In this document: positions 25,667 to 34,394 of the stretch, piece after piece | Layout: the number at the start of each line of letters is the position of its first letter | How positions within the stretch are numbered: position 1 is the stretch's first letter | Assembly: GCA_003212315.1 (NCBI GenBank) | Contig: QCQB01000016.1 | Coordinates: forward strand, 1 to 42,902 | Reading direction: 5' to 3' | DNA: 42,902 nucleotides | Source of the DNA: SAR116 cluster bacterium AG-447-C21 | GTDB lineage: Bacteria > Pseudomonadota > Alphaproteobacteria > Thalassobaculales > Thalassobaculaceae | Notes under the pieces: generated by a model | Database searches by the model: none | Told to the model about the DNA's origin: nothing | Seen by the model: the letters and a program-made list of their open reading frames with translations, nothing else | Made by a program: the position numbers and the translations under genes

Positions 25667-26842
25667 TCATGCTGAACTGTTATTCTCAGCCCAATCAACA
25701 AGCTTATTCAAAAAGTTTATACATTCGGAAATTTGGCTCACTTCTATAAACTCATCTGGTTGATGCGCTTGCTGAATTGACCCGGGCCCAAAAATAACTC
25801 CAGGTATCCCAGCTTGCTGAAATAAACCTGCCTCTGTTCCAAAAGCTACTGTTCCTGACTCGTTCAGCCCCGTCAAATGTCGGATTAAATGCTCAGCAGC
25901 TGATTGATGATCAGGGATGAGGGGTGGTGTATCGTTTCTTAACTCTGTGGTGACGCCAGCTTCTCTTGATATTGCTCGCAATCGAGGTTCAATATTTTTG
26001 GAAATAAACAATCTTATTTTTTGTTCTAAAATATTTGGGTCTTCAGAAGGCAAACTTCGGTAACCCCAATTGAAATGAGTGTACTCAGGTATGATGTTGT
26101 TAGCGGTGCCACCTTCTATAACCCCTAAGTCAAACGTAGTGTAGGGAGGGTCAAATACGCAATCAGGCTCGGCCTTACTTTCAAGTTCATGTTGCAGATC
26201 CTCAATGTAATTAATAATCCGCGCTGCTGCCATTATTGAGTTAGCCCCGCGGCTAGGCTCGCTGGAATGTCCCGGCACACCTTTCACGGTGGTTCGAAAA
26301 GCTCGTCCTCCTTTATTTCCGCCTACTATTTTCATCAAAGTAGGTTCGCCCACTATTACGGCTTTTGGTAACGGCAAATTTTCGACCACATCACTAATCA
26401 AGCTTCTTACTCCAACACATCCAACTTCTTCGTCATAAGAAAATGCAAAATGGATCGGTGTTCTCAGTTTTCGCTTTTTCATTTCTGGCGCCATAGCCAA
26501 TAAAATTGCACAAAACCCCTTCATATCTGAAGTGCCTCGACCGTAAAGTTTACCATTTTCTTCGGTCATCGTAAACGCTGGCTTGGTCCAAGCTTGACCA
26601 TCAATTGGAACAACATCAGTATGCCCAGAAAGGACTATGCCACCTATTTGTTGAGGCCCGATTGTACACCATAAATTGGCTTTTGATTTTTCGCTATTAT
26701 GCGTCAGTCTAGTTTGAATCCCCAGTGTGTTCAGATAGGTGTCAATATCATTTATTAGTTCCAAATTACTTAATCGGGAAGTGGTATCGAATGAAATTAA
26801 TCGTTCTAGCCATTCCTTAGATGTATCGAGATGCTTTGTCAT
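25667..26842 (-). CDS. argE: Acetylornithine deacetylase-like M20 metallopeptidase
   Basis: M20-family zinc enzyme, 391 aa, closest in style to ArgE, which releases ornithine from N-acetylornithine in arginine synthesis. Metal-site motifs are LSGHTDVVPIDG, GRGTSDMKGF and YDEEVGCVG, with the catalytic Asp two residues after the first His and the Glu-Glu pair. GVPGHSSEPSRGANSI belongs to the dimerisation domain, and FGPGSIQQAHQPDEF near the end supplies the last metal ligand. A GTG five codons upstream (26857) is possible, but the ATG at 26842 is preferred. It is 25 bases after trkH. Other M20 substrates such as succinyl-diaminopimelate are less likely. Confidence 0.88.
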   Translation of the reverse strand: MTKHLDTSKEWLERLISFDTTSRLSNLELINDIDTYLNTLGIQTRLTHNSEKSKANLWCTIGPQQIGGIVLSGHTDVVPIDGQAWTKPAFTMTEENGKLYGRGTSDMKGFCAILLAMAPEMKKRKLRTPIHFAFSYDEEVGCVGVRSLISDVVENLPLPKAVIVGEPTLMKIVGGNKGGRAFRTTVKGVPGHSSEPSRGANSIMAAARIINYIEDLQHELESKAEPDCVFDPPYTTFDLGVIEGGTANNIIPEYTHFNWGYRSLPSEDPNILEQKIRLFISKNIEPRLRAISREAGVTTELRNDTPPLIPDHQSAAEHLIRHLTGLNESGTVAFGTEAGLFQQAGIPGVIFGPGSIQQAHQPDEFIEVSQISECINFLNKLVDWAENNSSA

Positions 26843-26867
26843 TAAGTTACCACTCACTAGTTTTGAG

Positions 26868-28319
26868 TTACCTGCTCCAGAATGCCGGTGAAAACATAAC
26901 TAGAACAGTAAATAATTCCAGCCGCCCTAAAAGCATTCCAAATGCTAACATCCACTTTGCTAAATCGGGTAAACTGGAAAAGTTTCCTGTAGGACCGATT
27001 GTAGCTCCAAGGCCGGGTCCAACATTGCTTATTGCTGTAGCTGCCCCGGATATAGCTGTTATAAAGTCAAGCCCCAGAGCTGAGAGCCCTGCAGCCAAAG
27101 CAGCAAAACAAACAATATATAAAAAGAAAAAACCCATCACCGCATTAGACACAGTTTCTGGTATGACTTTCCGATTATAATATGGGATGAAAACCCCATG
27201 CGGCACTAGTAGTCGGCTCAACTGCGCTTGGGCTGTTGCAGCTAGAATTTGAAAGCGGAATATCTTTATTCCGCAAGTTGTTGATCCAGCGCAGCCACCT
27301 ACAAACATCAAACACAGTAGAAAAGTTACAGGGAAACCACCCCAGAGACCAAAGTCTTGTGTGACATACCCGGTGCCGGTTAATATTGAAATGACATTGA
27401 AAGTTGCATGCCTAAAGTTATCCATGCCTTCTAGGCCTGATATATCCCATATCCACAAGGTGATAACAAATACTGAGATAAGAACAATTACTAAAAACCA
27501 TTTCACTTGACTATCATTAATGATGGGCGACAAATCGCCCCGCACTACGCGGAGGTAATATACAAAGGGAAGCGAACCAATAATCATTCCAGCTATGATA
27601 ATCCAGTCTGCGGTGGGGTTATTAAAATAACCTACAGATCCATCCTTAGTTGAATAGCCACCCGTCGCAATTGTGGTCATAGAATGCGTTATAGCGTCGA
27701 AACCATCAAACCCAGCAGTCCAGAGTCCCAGTGCACACAATCCTGTCATTATCAAATAAATGGTAAAAATTCCACCTGCTAATTGAGCCGCCCTTGGAAG
27801 AACTTTATCTGGTGCATCGAAAGCTTCCGTTCTAAATAGTTGCATGCCTCCCACGCTCAACATCGGAAGCATAGCCATTGCCATAACGATAATCCCAACT
27901 CCACCTAGCCATTGTAACAATGCCCGCCAAAGTAAAATCCCTGGGGGTGCGTAGTCTAAACCTAGGATTACCGTTGATCCCGTTGTGGTAATGCCCGACA
28001 TAGATTCAAAAAATGCGTCCGTTATGCTTAATTCTAGTTCAGAGAACATAAAAGGTAGAGCTCCCACAGCTGCCACGGCCACCCAGCTTAACGTTGTCAG
28101 TAAAAATGCCTGCCTTAAATTGAGATTGGACCGGGAGCTAGTTTTTGTAGCCAGCATAAGTGCTACACCAACAAACAATGCTACAGCAGCAGAACCTGCA
28201 AACACTTGCCAGTCTGCGTTATCGGTTGCCAAGTCTGCTATTGCGGGTAATCCCATCGCAATTGCTAAAAGAGACATTAGTAAGCCGATAATAAAGAGAA
28301 CAGGTCCGAAGGCTACCAA
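26868..28319 (-). CDS. trkH: TrkH-family potassium uptake protein
   Basis: Membrane subunit of a Trk/Ktr-type K+ transporter, 483 aa with about ten to twelve transmembrane helices arranged as four pore repeats. The four selectivity-filter segments can be read in order: SGITTTGSTV, TTIATGGYST, ILTGTGYVT and AISNVGPGLG. A stop lies 17 codons upstream and no ATG is available, so I accept the TTG at 28319 (MVAFGPVLFIIG) as start; GGAA is six bases before it. The cytoplasmic partner TrkA is not in this window. It precedes the argE-like gene by 25 bases and follows apaG by about 200. Confidence 0.95.
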   Translation of the reverse strand: MVAFGPVLFIIGLLMSLLAIAMGLPAIADLATDNADWQVFAGSAAVALFVGVALMLATKTSSRSNLNLRQAFLLTTLSWVAVAAVGALPFMFSELELSITDAFFESMSGITTTGSTVILGLDYAPPGILLWRALLQWLGGVGIIVMAMAMLPMLSVGGMQLFRTEAFDAPDKVLPRAAQLAGGIFTIYLIMTGLCALGLWTAGFDGFDAITHSMTTIATGGYSTKDGSVGYFNNPTADWIIIAGMIIGSLPFVYYLRVVRGDLSPIINDSQVKWFLVIVLISVFVITLWIWDISGLEGMDNFRHATFNVISILTGTGYVTQDFGLWGGFPVTFLLCLMFVGGCAGSTTCGIKIFRFQILAATAQAQLSRLLVPHGVFIPYYNRKVIPETVSNAVMGFFFLYIVCFAALAAGLSALGLDFITAISGAATAISNVGPGLGATIGPTGNFSSLPDLAKWMLAFGMLLGRLELFTVLVMFSPAFWSR

Positions 28320-28521
28320 GCCAGTTCCAATCGATGTTATTGAAATAGAAAAGACATGCCAAAATAACTAGATACTTCTTTATATTTCGATTTTACACAT
28401 TACTCAACGGCAAAGCTAATACTAAGGTTGACCTATTGTTTTCTTAAAATCATGCGCTAGGTCTCTACCGCCATTGGCGCATTCGCCCTCTCTCTAGCTA
28501 CGAGATAATCGATATCTTCCG

Positions 28522-28914
28522 CTAATTTAACTTTACTTTTTGGTAAGGGCTATCCAAGGAAAACGCTGGCACATTCACATCAAACTCAATGCCTTGGGAG
28601 TCGGCCATTTCATAAACCCCTACCATTAATCCAGAGGGCGTTTTCAAAGGCGTCCCGCTGGTATACTCGAAAGTTCCTCCAGGTTGAATAAATGGTTGTT
28701 CCCCCACTACCCCCGGTCCTTCCACTATCTGAGTTCGACCATCTGCATCGGTTATAGACCATTTACGATTCAAAAGTTGAACCTCGGCACTCCCCAAATT
28801 TTGGATTTTTATTTCATATGCCCACACAAAATAAGAGTCTCTTGGCGACGATTGTTTTTCTAGAAAGGTTGTCTTAACGCTAACTCGGATAGACTTTGTA
28901 GTCTGACAATACAC
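28522..28914 (-). CDS. apaG: ApaG domain protein (DUF525)
   Basis: A 130-residue fibronectin-III-like protein of the ApaG family, found widely in proteobacteria and of uncertain biochemical role. VWAYEIKIQNLGSAEVQLLNRKW, TDADG, VVGEQPFIQPGGTFEYTSGTPL and MVGVYEM are family hallmarks. The frame is open from an ATG at 28929, but the GTG at 28914 has GGGAGGT six to seven bases before it and gives MYCQTTKSIRVSV, matching the usual MYRATTxGI start, so I place the start there. It is divergent from a DJ-1-like gene about 500 bases away. Confidence 0.95.
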   Translation of the reverse strand: MYCQTTKSIRVSVKTTFLEKQSSPRDSYFVWAYEIKIQNLGSAEVQLLNRKWSITDADGRTQIVEGPGVVGEQPFIQPGGTFEYTSGTPLKTPSGLMVGVYEMADSQGIEFDVNVPAFSLDSPYQKVKLN

Positions 28915-28929
28915 CCTATTACCTCCCAT

Positions 28930-29416
28930 GGTTCTATTTTTTGAGATAATATACCCTGAATGATATTCAAAATGTTATAACAAGTACGGTGCATATTATA
29001 ACTAGTTTTTTCTCACACCTTTAAGAGGTTAAATAAGTAAAGCGATTAGGGATAGAATCTCTTAAGGTTATCAGCCCAAAGCCATTATGTTTAATGCTCA
29101 AAACTAAGTGTTTGTTTTGTTATTAATGAAATTTCCCCCATTTATTTAAGGAATATTCCATCAAGGGGTTGAAATTATATTAGGGCCGATGTAGTTCACG
29201 TGATTCGATATTCCTTGGTCTGTGCTAATCGCATAACGATGCTACTCTATGGAAAAGAACAGTTTTATATTGACTGTAATGTCTGACGGCTAATCTGTGC
29301 TTTCAGACAGGTAGTTGTGAGGCGTTTAATGCAAACCAATTTTAAAGATTGATTTTACTCCTAAACGTAACCAAATGATAGGTTATTAGGTTCATTGGCA
29401 AGGACGGGACTGAAGT
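28930..29416. other. Long intergenic region with no gene seen
   Basis: Roughly 490 AT-rich bases lie between divergent apaG and the DJ-1-like gene. I found no tRNA, no convincing ORF and no repeat array. One perfect seven-base inverted repeat, TGTCTGA (29280-29286) with TCAGACA (29303-29309), could form a hairpin with a 16-base loop in the leader of the rightward gene; no T tract follows. Promoters for both flanking genes should be here. Confidence 0.4.
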
Positions 29417-29986
29417 ATGAATGAGAAACTTCTTGATGGACGTACTGTAGCGATTTTGGTTTCAAATGGTTTTGATGAGGTAGAATTTACTGACCCGCAA
29501 AAACGTTTAAGTGAATTAGGGGCTACAGTGAAGGTGGTTTCAAGAGTAAAAAATTTGGTGAATGGTTGGTATGAAGGTAATTGGGGTCATTTCTTTCCTG
29601 TTCACGCAGATGTTTCGGATACATTGGCAATAGATTTTGATGGTTTGATCATTCCTGGTGGTATTAGGAGCGTTGACAAATTGTTTAATGACCCGCACGG
29701 CAAACGAATTTTAAAGGCATTTTTAAAGGCAGATATGCCAGTTCTGTTAATCGGCGATAGTGTAAAATTATTGATTGCGATTGATCAGGTTGTGGGAATT
29801 TCGCTTACAAGCTCTAGCACTGTAAAAGGGGATCTAATCGCGGCCTCCGCGAATTGGGTTGATCAGGAAGTTATGTTAGATAAAAATTTGATCACTGGAT
29901 CTGGTTCTGCCAAGTTGGAAGAACTGGTTTCGGAATTCTCAGTGAAGGTCTCTGAATATGAAAAAGACGCGATTGAAGCTGCGTGA
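29417..29986 (+). CDS. DJ-1/PfpI-like protein lacking the nucleophilic cysteine
   Basis: A 189-residue flavodoxin-like protein of the DJ-1/PfpI/ThiJ superfamily. It begins with GRTVAILVSNGFDEVEFTDP (carrying the conserved Glu region), then FDGLIIPGGIRSVDKL, the usual GG turn. Where active members have the A-x-C-H-G-P nucleophile elbow, this protein reads LLIGDSVKLL, so Cys becomes Gly113 and His becomes Asp114. It is therefore unlikely to act as a protease, glyoxalase or deglycase by the usual mechanism, and a binding or structural role is more likely. The start has AAGGACGGGA upstream. A DUF1289 gene follows after 78 bases. Confidence 0.88.
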   Translation: MNEKLLDGRTVAILVSNGFDEVEFTDPQKRLSELGATVKVVSRVKNLVNGWYEGNWGHFFPVHADVSDTLAIDFDGLIIPGGIRSVDKLFNDPHGKRILKAFLKADMPVLLIGDSVKLLIAIDQVVGISLTSSSTVKGDLIAASANWVDQEVMLDKNLITGSGSAKLEELVSEFSVKVSEYEKDAIEAA

Positions 29987-30064
29987 GAATAAATTTCTTA
30001 CAGCGATAAAGTGGTTAGGGATGCAATCAGTAACGTTTTCAAATGATTTAGAATGGAAAAACGC

Positions 30065-30292
30065 ATGGAGAATATTGATCAAATACCCTCCCCTTGTATC
30101 GGCGTTTGTCAGATAAATTCAAAAACAAAGTTCTGTTTAGGTTGTTGGCGGTCTTTGCGGGAAGTGGCTCACTGGTCTCGTTATTCTGGAATAGAAAAAT
30201 TGGAAGTATTGGATAGCATTAAACAGCGCCAGTCCGATGCTGGTATGGACAGGCGCAGAGTAACAAGGCGTAAGCAACGACAGAAACGCTGA
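30065..30292 (+). CDS. DUF1289 small cysteine-rich protein
   Basis: A 75-residue protein with the DUF1289 signature: SPCIGVCQINSKTKFCLGCW, giving four cysteines in two pairs (C-x3-C and C-x2-C), followed by a REVAHW segment. The cysteines suggest a metal or Fe-S site. The C-terminus RRRVTRRKQRQKR is strongly basic and could contact nucleic acid. The family has no firmly assigned function that I know of. I chose the ATG at 30065, which has GGAA about seven to eight bases upstream, over the ATG at 30053, which has none. Confidence 0.85.
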   Translation: MENIDQIPSPCIGVCQINSKTKFCLGCWRSLREVAHWSRYSGIEKLEVLDSIKQRQSDAGMDRRRVTRRKQRQKR

Positions 30293-30435
30293 TATTATTG
30301 GTAAATGAAGATTTTATAAGCTTTAGCTAACTTAATTTGCAGTGGGCTTCTCCATTCAGGTTTTTAAATGGTCAATTTACTGTGTCGTTTATTACGAATC
30401 AAAAACCTAAAACTTTTGAGAATGTGGATGTTAGG

Positions 30436-30927
30436 ATGAAAAAAGTCCTTGTTTCTAGTTATGTGGGGAGTGTGAAGGAAAAAAAAACCAGTAGCTCTAA
30501 AACGCCTCCCCTTAAGTTGAGCAGTGTCTCTAAACCTGTAAAATACCCCGAAGGTAGCGATCACTTTGTTGTTGAGGACGGGGTTGTTTTTGCGGGCAAA
30601 CATTTACTCATAGATTTATGGGGCGCCTCGCATTTAGATGATATTAACTATATACGAACCACATTGGAAAATATTGTAAATGAATGTAACGCAACGTTGT
30701 TGCATATCCATCTGCACCAATTTACTGAAAATGGTGGTGTTTCGGGTGTCGCTTTATTAGCGGAGTCTCATGTAAGCATCCATACTTGGCCAGAGAGAGG
30801 TTATGCGGCATTGGATGTGTTTATGTGCGGGCAAGTGTCGCCAGCGGCAGCCGTTCCAGTTTTACGAAAAGCATTTCAACCAACATCATTGCAGGTGAAA
30901 AACTACAAACGTGGGGTCACAGATTAA
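30436..30927 (+). CDS. speD: S-adenosylmethionine decarboxylase proenzyme
   Basis: Makes decarboxylated SAM, the aminopropyl donor for spermidine. It is a pyruvoyl enzyme formed by self-cleavage. The cleavage site is the Glu-Ser bond in LLAESHVSIHTWPERGYAA, matching the class of short prokaryotic SpeD. FAGKHLLIDLWGAS is the beta-chain start motif. The frame is open to a TTG at 30337, but the ATG at 30436 is preferred (163 aa); even so there is an extra polar N-terminal tail of about 50 residues (KEKKTSSSKTPPLKLSS) before the conserved domain. No spermidine synthase gene is next to it. Confidence 0.9.
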   Translation: MKKVLVSSYVGSVKEKKTSSSKTPPLKLSSVSKPVKYPEGSDHFVVEDGVVFAGKHLLIDLWGASHLDDINYIRTTLENIVNECNATLLHIHLHQFTENGGVSGVALLAESHVSIHTWPERGYAALDVFMCGQVSPAAAVPVLRKAFQPTSLQVKNYKRGVTD

Positions 30928-31183
30928 ATAACGACTTGGAAAAACTTTGAAAAAATATGATAGGATACAGAAGCTTTGACACAATAGTTCTATTCAGTGG
31001 TCATTTACCATGATTTTAAGCGAATACTTCTTAATATTTTTAGACAGGAGAAACTAGTCTTAATTTAATTCGATCGATTAAAATAGAAAAATTATATACA
31101 GTCTTTTGTAGCCCTCGTGTTTGAGATCACATGTTTTCAGTATTTCGATAATGAAAAGATGCCTATATTGGATTGAGCTAAAA

Positions 31184-32227
31184 ATGATTACTAAACAGCC
31201 CTATTTTACAGTTATAATTGTGGCTTTCAATTCTGCTGATTATCTTCACGAATGCATAAACGCTCTTGAGAAACAAATCTTCAAGGATTTTGAAATCATA
31301 ATTTTTGATAACGGCACAAAAGATGGCTCGGCACATGCTATAAAATCTAGCAGTTTAAATATCACTATAATCAAATCAACTTCAAATAAAGGTTTTGCTG
31401 TTGGGAATAATGCAGCCGCGAAGGACGCAAAGGGGGACTGGCTTGTGTTGCTGAATTCAGATGCAATACCTGAGAAAGATTGGTTATTGGAAATTTTTGA
31501 AGCTGTCTGCCGATACCCGGACATAGTTATATTCGGCTCAACTCAGATTAACTATCATCATCCAAAAGTTTTGGATGGTGCAGGCGACCATTATCACATA
31601 CTTGGCGCAGCATGGCGCGGTGGGAAAGGATATCCTGTTGATAGTATCTCGGAGGATAATATAGTGATGGCGCCCTGCGGAGCTGCTGCCGTATTAAAAA
31701 AAGATGTATTTGAAAAATTAGGAGGTATGGCGGAGTGTTTTTTCTGCTATTATGAGGATGTTGACTTAGCATTGAGGTTTCGTCTTGAGGGGCATCTTTG
31801 TATCCAATTAGCGAATGCAAGGGTTAAGCATGTCGGTTCTGCCACCCTTGGGGCCAATTCTGAAATCTCCAGATATTACATAAGCAGAAATAAAATATGG
31901 ACTTTTATAAGGTGTTTGCCTGCAACACTTTTAATAATGTTACTTCCTAGTTTTTTCATTATCGTCTTAGTCAGGCTTTGTTTTGCCATTGGGCGCAGAG
32001 ATTTTAAAGTTCGCGGAAGGGCGTTATGGGATGCAATTTACAATTTGCCAGAGATTTGGAGGCAACGCCGTTCCATTCAATTATGTCGAAAAATCAGTGC
32101 CATACAATTTGCGCAGTCTATGACGTGGTCAATTGGAAAATTGTTGATGCGATCCAGCGATGGTCGATCGATTCCTGGATTTGTCCGCATTAATTCAAGG
32201 GTAAGAGCTGATGCGCGCAACGACTAA
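31184..32227 (+). CDS. Glycosyltransferase family 2 protein
   Basis: Inverting GT-A glycosyltransferase, 347 aa, likely acting at the inner membrane in surface polysaccharide assembly. It opens FTVIIVAFNSADYLHECINAL, has the nucleotide-binding DNGTKDGS and VLLNSDAIPE (DxD-like region), then CYYEDVDLALRFRLEGH, which usually contacts the acceptor. Near the C-terminus, a hydrophobic stretch (LLIMLLPSFFIIVLVRLCF) anchors it to the membrane. The frame is open from a TTG at 31121, but the ATG at 31184 begins just before the conserved domain and is preferred. Its end overlaps the next GT2 gene by 17 bases. Rhamnosyl transfer is plausible, given the rfb genes nearby. Confidence 0.92.
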   Translation: MITKQPYFTVIIVAFNSADYLHECINALEKQIFKDFEIIIFDNGTKDGSAHAIKSSSLNITIIKSTSNKGFAVGNNAAAKDAKGDWLVLLNSDAIPEKDWLLEIFEAVCRYPDIVIFGSTQINYHHPKVLDGAGDHYHILGAAWRGGKGYPVDSISEDNIVMAPCGAAAVLKKDVFEKLGGMAECFFCYYEDVDLALRFRLEGHLCIQLANARVKHVGSATLGANSEISRYYISRNKIWTFIRCLPATLLIMLLPSFFIIVLVRLCFAIGRRDFKVRGRALWDAIYNLPEIWRQRRSIQLCRKISAIQFAQSMTWSIGKLLMRSSDGRSIPGFVRINSRVRADARND

Positions 32228-33143
32228 AGACTCAATATCAGCAATCATAGTGACATTCTATCCAGATGACAGATTTTTTGAAATGTTGGAATTAATCGAT
32301 AAGCAGGTCGATAATATTTGCATAGTAGATAATGGCTCGACTGGCTTATCCCGAGATAAGTTGGAAGGCCTCCTAAACGACACTCACACCTCTCTAAAGT
32401 TTATATCAAATGATGAGAATTTAGGCCTTGCTACGGCGCAAAACCAAGGAATTAAGGAAGCAATAAACCTAGGGTCAACTTGGATTCTTTTGCTGGATCA
32501 AGACAGCATACCAGCAAATGATATGATTGAAAAAATGGTGAGCGCTGTTAAAGGGTATGAAGATAAGGAGTGTTTAGGAATGATAACGCCTAGACATGAA
32601 GATGACGATGGGACACCCTCCATACCGTCTTATTCTGCCAAATCTGGTTTTAGGTTGCGTCGTTATTTTATGAAAGTGAATGATGTGGATGATATGTTGG
32701 CTTTTGGACTGGCGTCTGGAAGTTTAATTCCGTCCAAGGTTTTGCAGAAAGTAGGATTAATGAGGGATGACTTTTGGATAGATTATATAGATTATGATTT
32801 TTCATTCAGGCTCAGAAAATTAGGATATAAAATTATTGGAGTAGGGGCTGCAAGCTTGAGACATCGTCTAGGAGAGAGTTTTAATAAGCACATCGGTAAC
32901 ATAAAGTTGACTTATCGCGCGCACCCAGCATTTCGGCGATATACGATTTACCGCAACCGCATTAGGGTCATTCGCGAATATGGACTCGAATTTCCTAATT
33001 TCCTAATTTTTGAAATACTATCAATAAGTAAGGATTTTATGAAACTTGTTTTTATTGAGGACAATAAGAAAAAAAAATTCAATGCTATTCTGTCTGGTAT
33101 AATAGACGGCATTATTGGCCGCGGGGGATTGCGCAAGTTTTAG
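32211..33143 (+). CDS. Glycosyltransferase family 2 protein, rhamnosyltransferase-like
   Basis: GT-A enzyme of 310 aa. The N-terminus SISAIIVTFYPDDRFFEML, ICIVDNGSTGLSRDKL, LGLATAQNQGIKEAI, ILLLDQDSIP and DYDFSFRLRKLGYKIIGVG are in the order seen in rhamnosyltransferases of O-antigen clusters. It overlaps the upstream GT2 gene, so both are translated from one mRNA. It is convergent with a third GT2 gene. The dTDP-rhamnose operon 1.2 kb further on would supply the donor. Confidence 0.9.
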   Translation: MRATTKDSISAIIVTFYPDDRFFEMLELIDKQVDNICIVDNGSTGLSRDKLEGLLNDTHTSLKFISNDENLGLATAQNQGIKEAINLGSTWILLLDQDSIPANDMIEKMVSAVKGYEDKECLGMITPRHEDDDGTPSIPSYSAKSGFRLRRYFMKVNDVDDMLAFGLASGSLIPSKVLQKVGLMRDDFWIDYIDYDFSFRLRKLGYKIIGVGAASLRHRLGESFNKHIGNIKLTYRAHPAFRRYTIYRNRIRVIREYGLEFPNFLIFEILSISKDFMKLVFIEDNKKKKFNAILSGIIDGIIGRGGLRKF

Positions 33144-33163
33144 AGAGTTGAACTCTTTATTTT
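33144..33163 (+). terminator. Short hairpin with T-rich tail between convergent glycosyltransferase genes
   Basis: AGAGT (33144-33148) and ACTCT (33152-33156) form a five-base stem with loop TGA, followed by TTATTTT. It sits right after the stop codon of the rightward gene. The stem is short, so termination is only plausible. Confidence 0.35.
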
Positions 33164-34172
33164 AATTCTGGGAACTTAATTTATTCAAGAGCCACAAAAT
33201 TGTGGTTGGAACTAATCTAAGCCCAAACCTCACGTATATGGCAGTTGCGAATATATTTAGGATCCATTTTGGGTACTGATTTCGAAAATGCTTATCAAAA
33301 TAAGTGCAGAAGCTCTTGGCTTTATACCACTCTATAAAACCTGGAAAAACATCACTCGAGCTTTTTTGATGCATTACTTTAACATTTGGATTATATAGAA
33401 TTATTCCTCCTGCCCTCTCTACACGCATACAAAAGTCGACGTCTTCCACATGTAAAAAATATCTCTCGTCCATACCCCCTAAATCACTATAAACGCTGCT
33501 GGGCATTAGCATGAACGCGCCGGATATGCATTGAACAGGGCTAATTTGCTGGAGTGGCTCTGTTTCATTAAGGTTTAGTCTCTCGAAATGGGGATGATTT
33601 GGTGCCAGTCGATCCAATCGGAACTGTTCAACTACGCATGTCCATGGTGTCATTAAATTTCGACGCGCTCCGCGCTGTTCAGTGCCATCGGGGTTTTCGA
33701 TCCTAACAGTTAGGACTGATGCTTCTGGGTGCGAAGTGAATACATCCAAGGCTTCAGAGATTATGCCTTTACCCATTTTTGAATCTGGGTTTAATAACAA
33801 AATATAGTCATATCTCGCCCGTCTTGCGCCGAGGTTACACCCACCAGCGAAACCAACATTTCCTTGTCCTGTTATAATTTGTAAGCGCGGGTCCTTATCG
33901 GCGAGAATATTTACTTGTTGCATCAACAAACGGGTATTGCCATTGTCGACTAAAATCACTTGTTTTACGGCTTCTTGTTCAAGGACAGATTTCAAACAGT
34001 CTAAAAGTATATCCCCTGTTTTATAGGATACAATAATTACACTACATCTTTTTATCCCATGAGCTAATAATTTAGGCTGCAAATCGGAAGGTTGCGAAAC
34101 TTTATTTTTATTGGGGTAAAGAAGAACGTTTTGCTCTTCTTCATTTTTCAAAATTTTATGAAATGCTTCCAC
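33162..34172 (-). CDS. Glycosyltransferase family 2 protein
   Basis: A 336-residue GT2 enzyme on the opposite strand to its neighbours. The catalytic domain begins near residue 42 with RCSVIIVSYKTGDILLDCL, then ILVDNGN, GNVGFAGGCNLGARRA, ILLLNPDSKM and GGMDERYFLHVEDVDFCMRVERAGG. This order matches WbbL/rhamnosyltransferase-type enzymes. An N-terminal polar extension of about 40 residues precedes the domain. It lies between the GT2 pair and the rfb operon, and is convergent with the former and divergent from the latter. Confidence 0.9.
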   Translation of the reverse strand: MEAFHKILKNEEEQNVLLYPNKNKVSQPSDLQPKLLAHGIKRCSVIIVSYKTGDILLDCLKSVLEQEAVKQVILVDNGNTRLLMQQVNILADKDPRLQIITGQGNVGFAGGCNLGARRARYDYILLLNPDSKMGKGIISEALDVFTSHPEASVLTVRIENPDGTEQRGARRNLMTPWTCVVEQFRLDRLAPNHPHFERLNLNETEPLQQISPVQCISGAFMLMPSSVYSDLGGMDERYFLHVEDVDFCMRVERAGGIILYNPNVKVMHQKSSSDVFPGFIEWYKAKSFCTYFDKHFRNQYPKWILNIFATAIYVRFGLRLVPTTILWLLNKLSSQN

Positions 34173-34394
34173 TCAACAGCGCCATTCTAAGGAATTATTT
34201 TTAAGTATGTTCCAGATAATCAACAGAAATCAAGGTGATAATAACACAGCTTACCCAAGAAAGAAATCAACGTGTTCAATCATGGTAACTAGATCATATG
34301 GTAATATTTCCTAATAGGCTTCATTGCGAAATTTATATTTAAATGATAGTAGCGAGGCGAACTTTTTTAAATAGGTAGTCGATTGGTATAAATT

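Noticed and set aside
30957-31013. 18-codon ORF after speD
   Set aside because: No ribosome-binding site at proper distance, no recognisable motif, very short.
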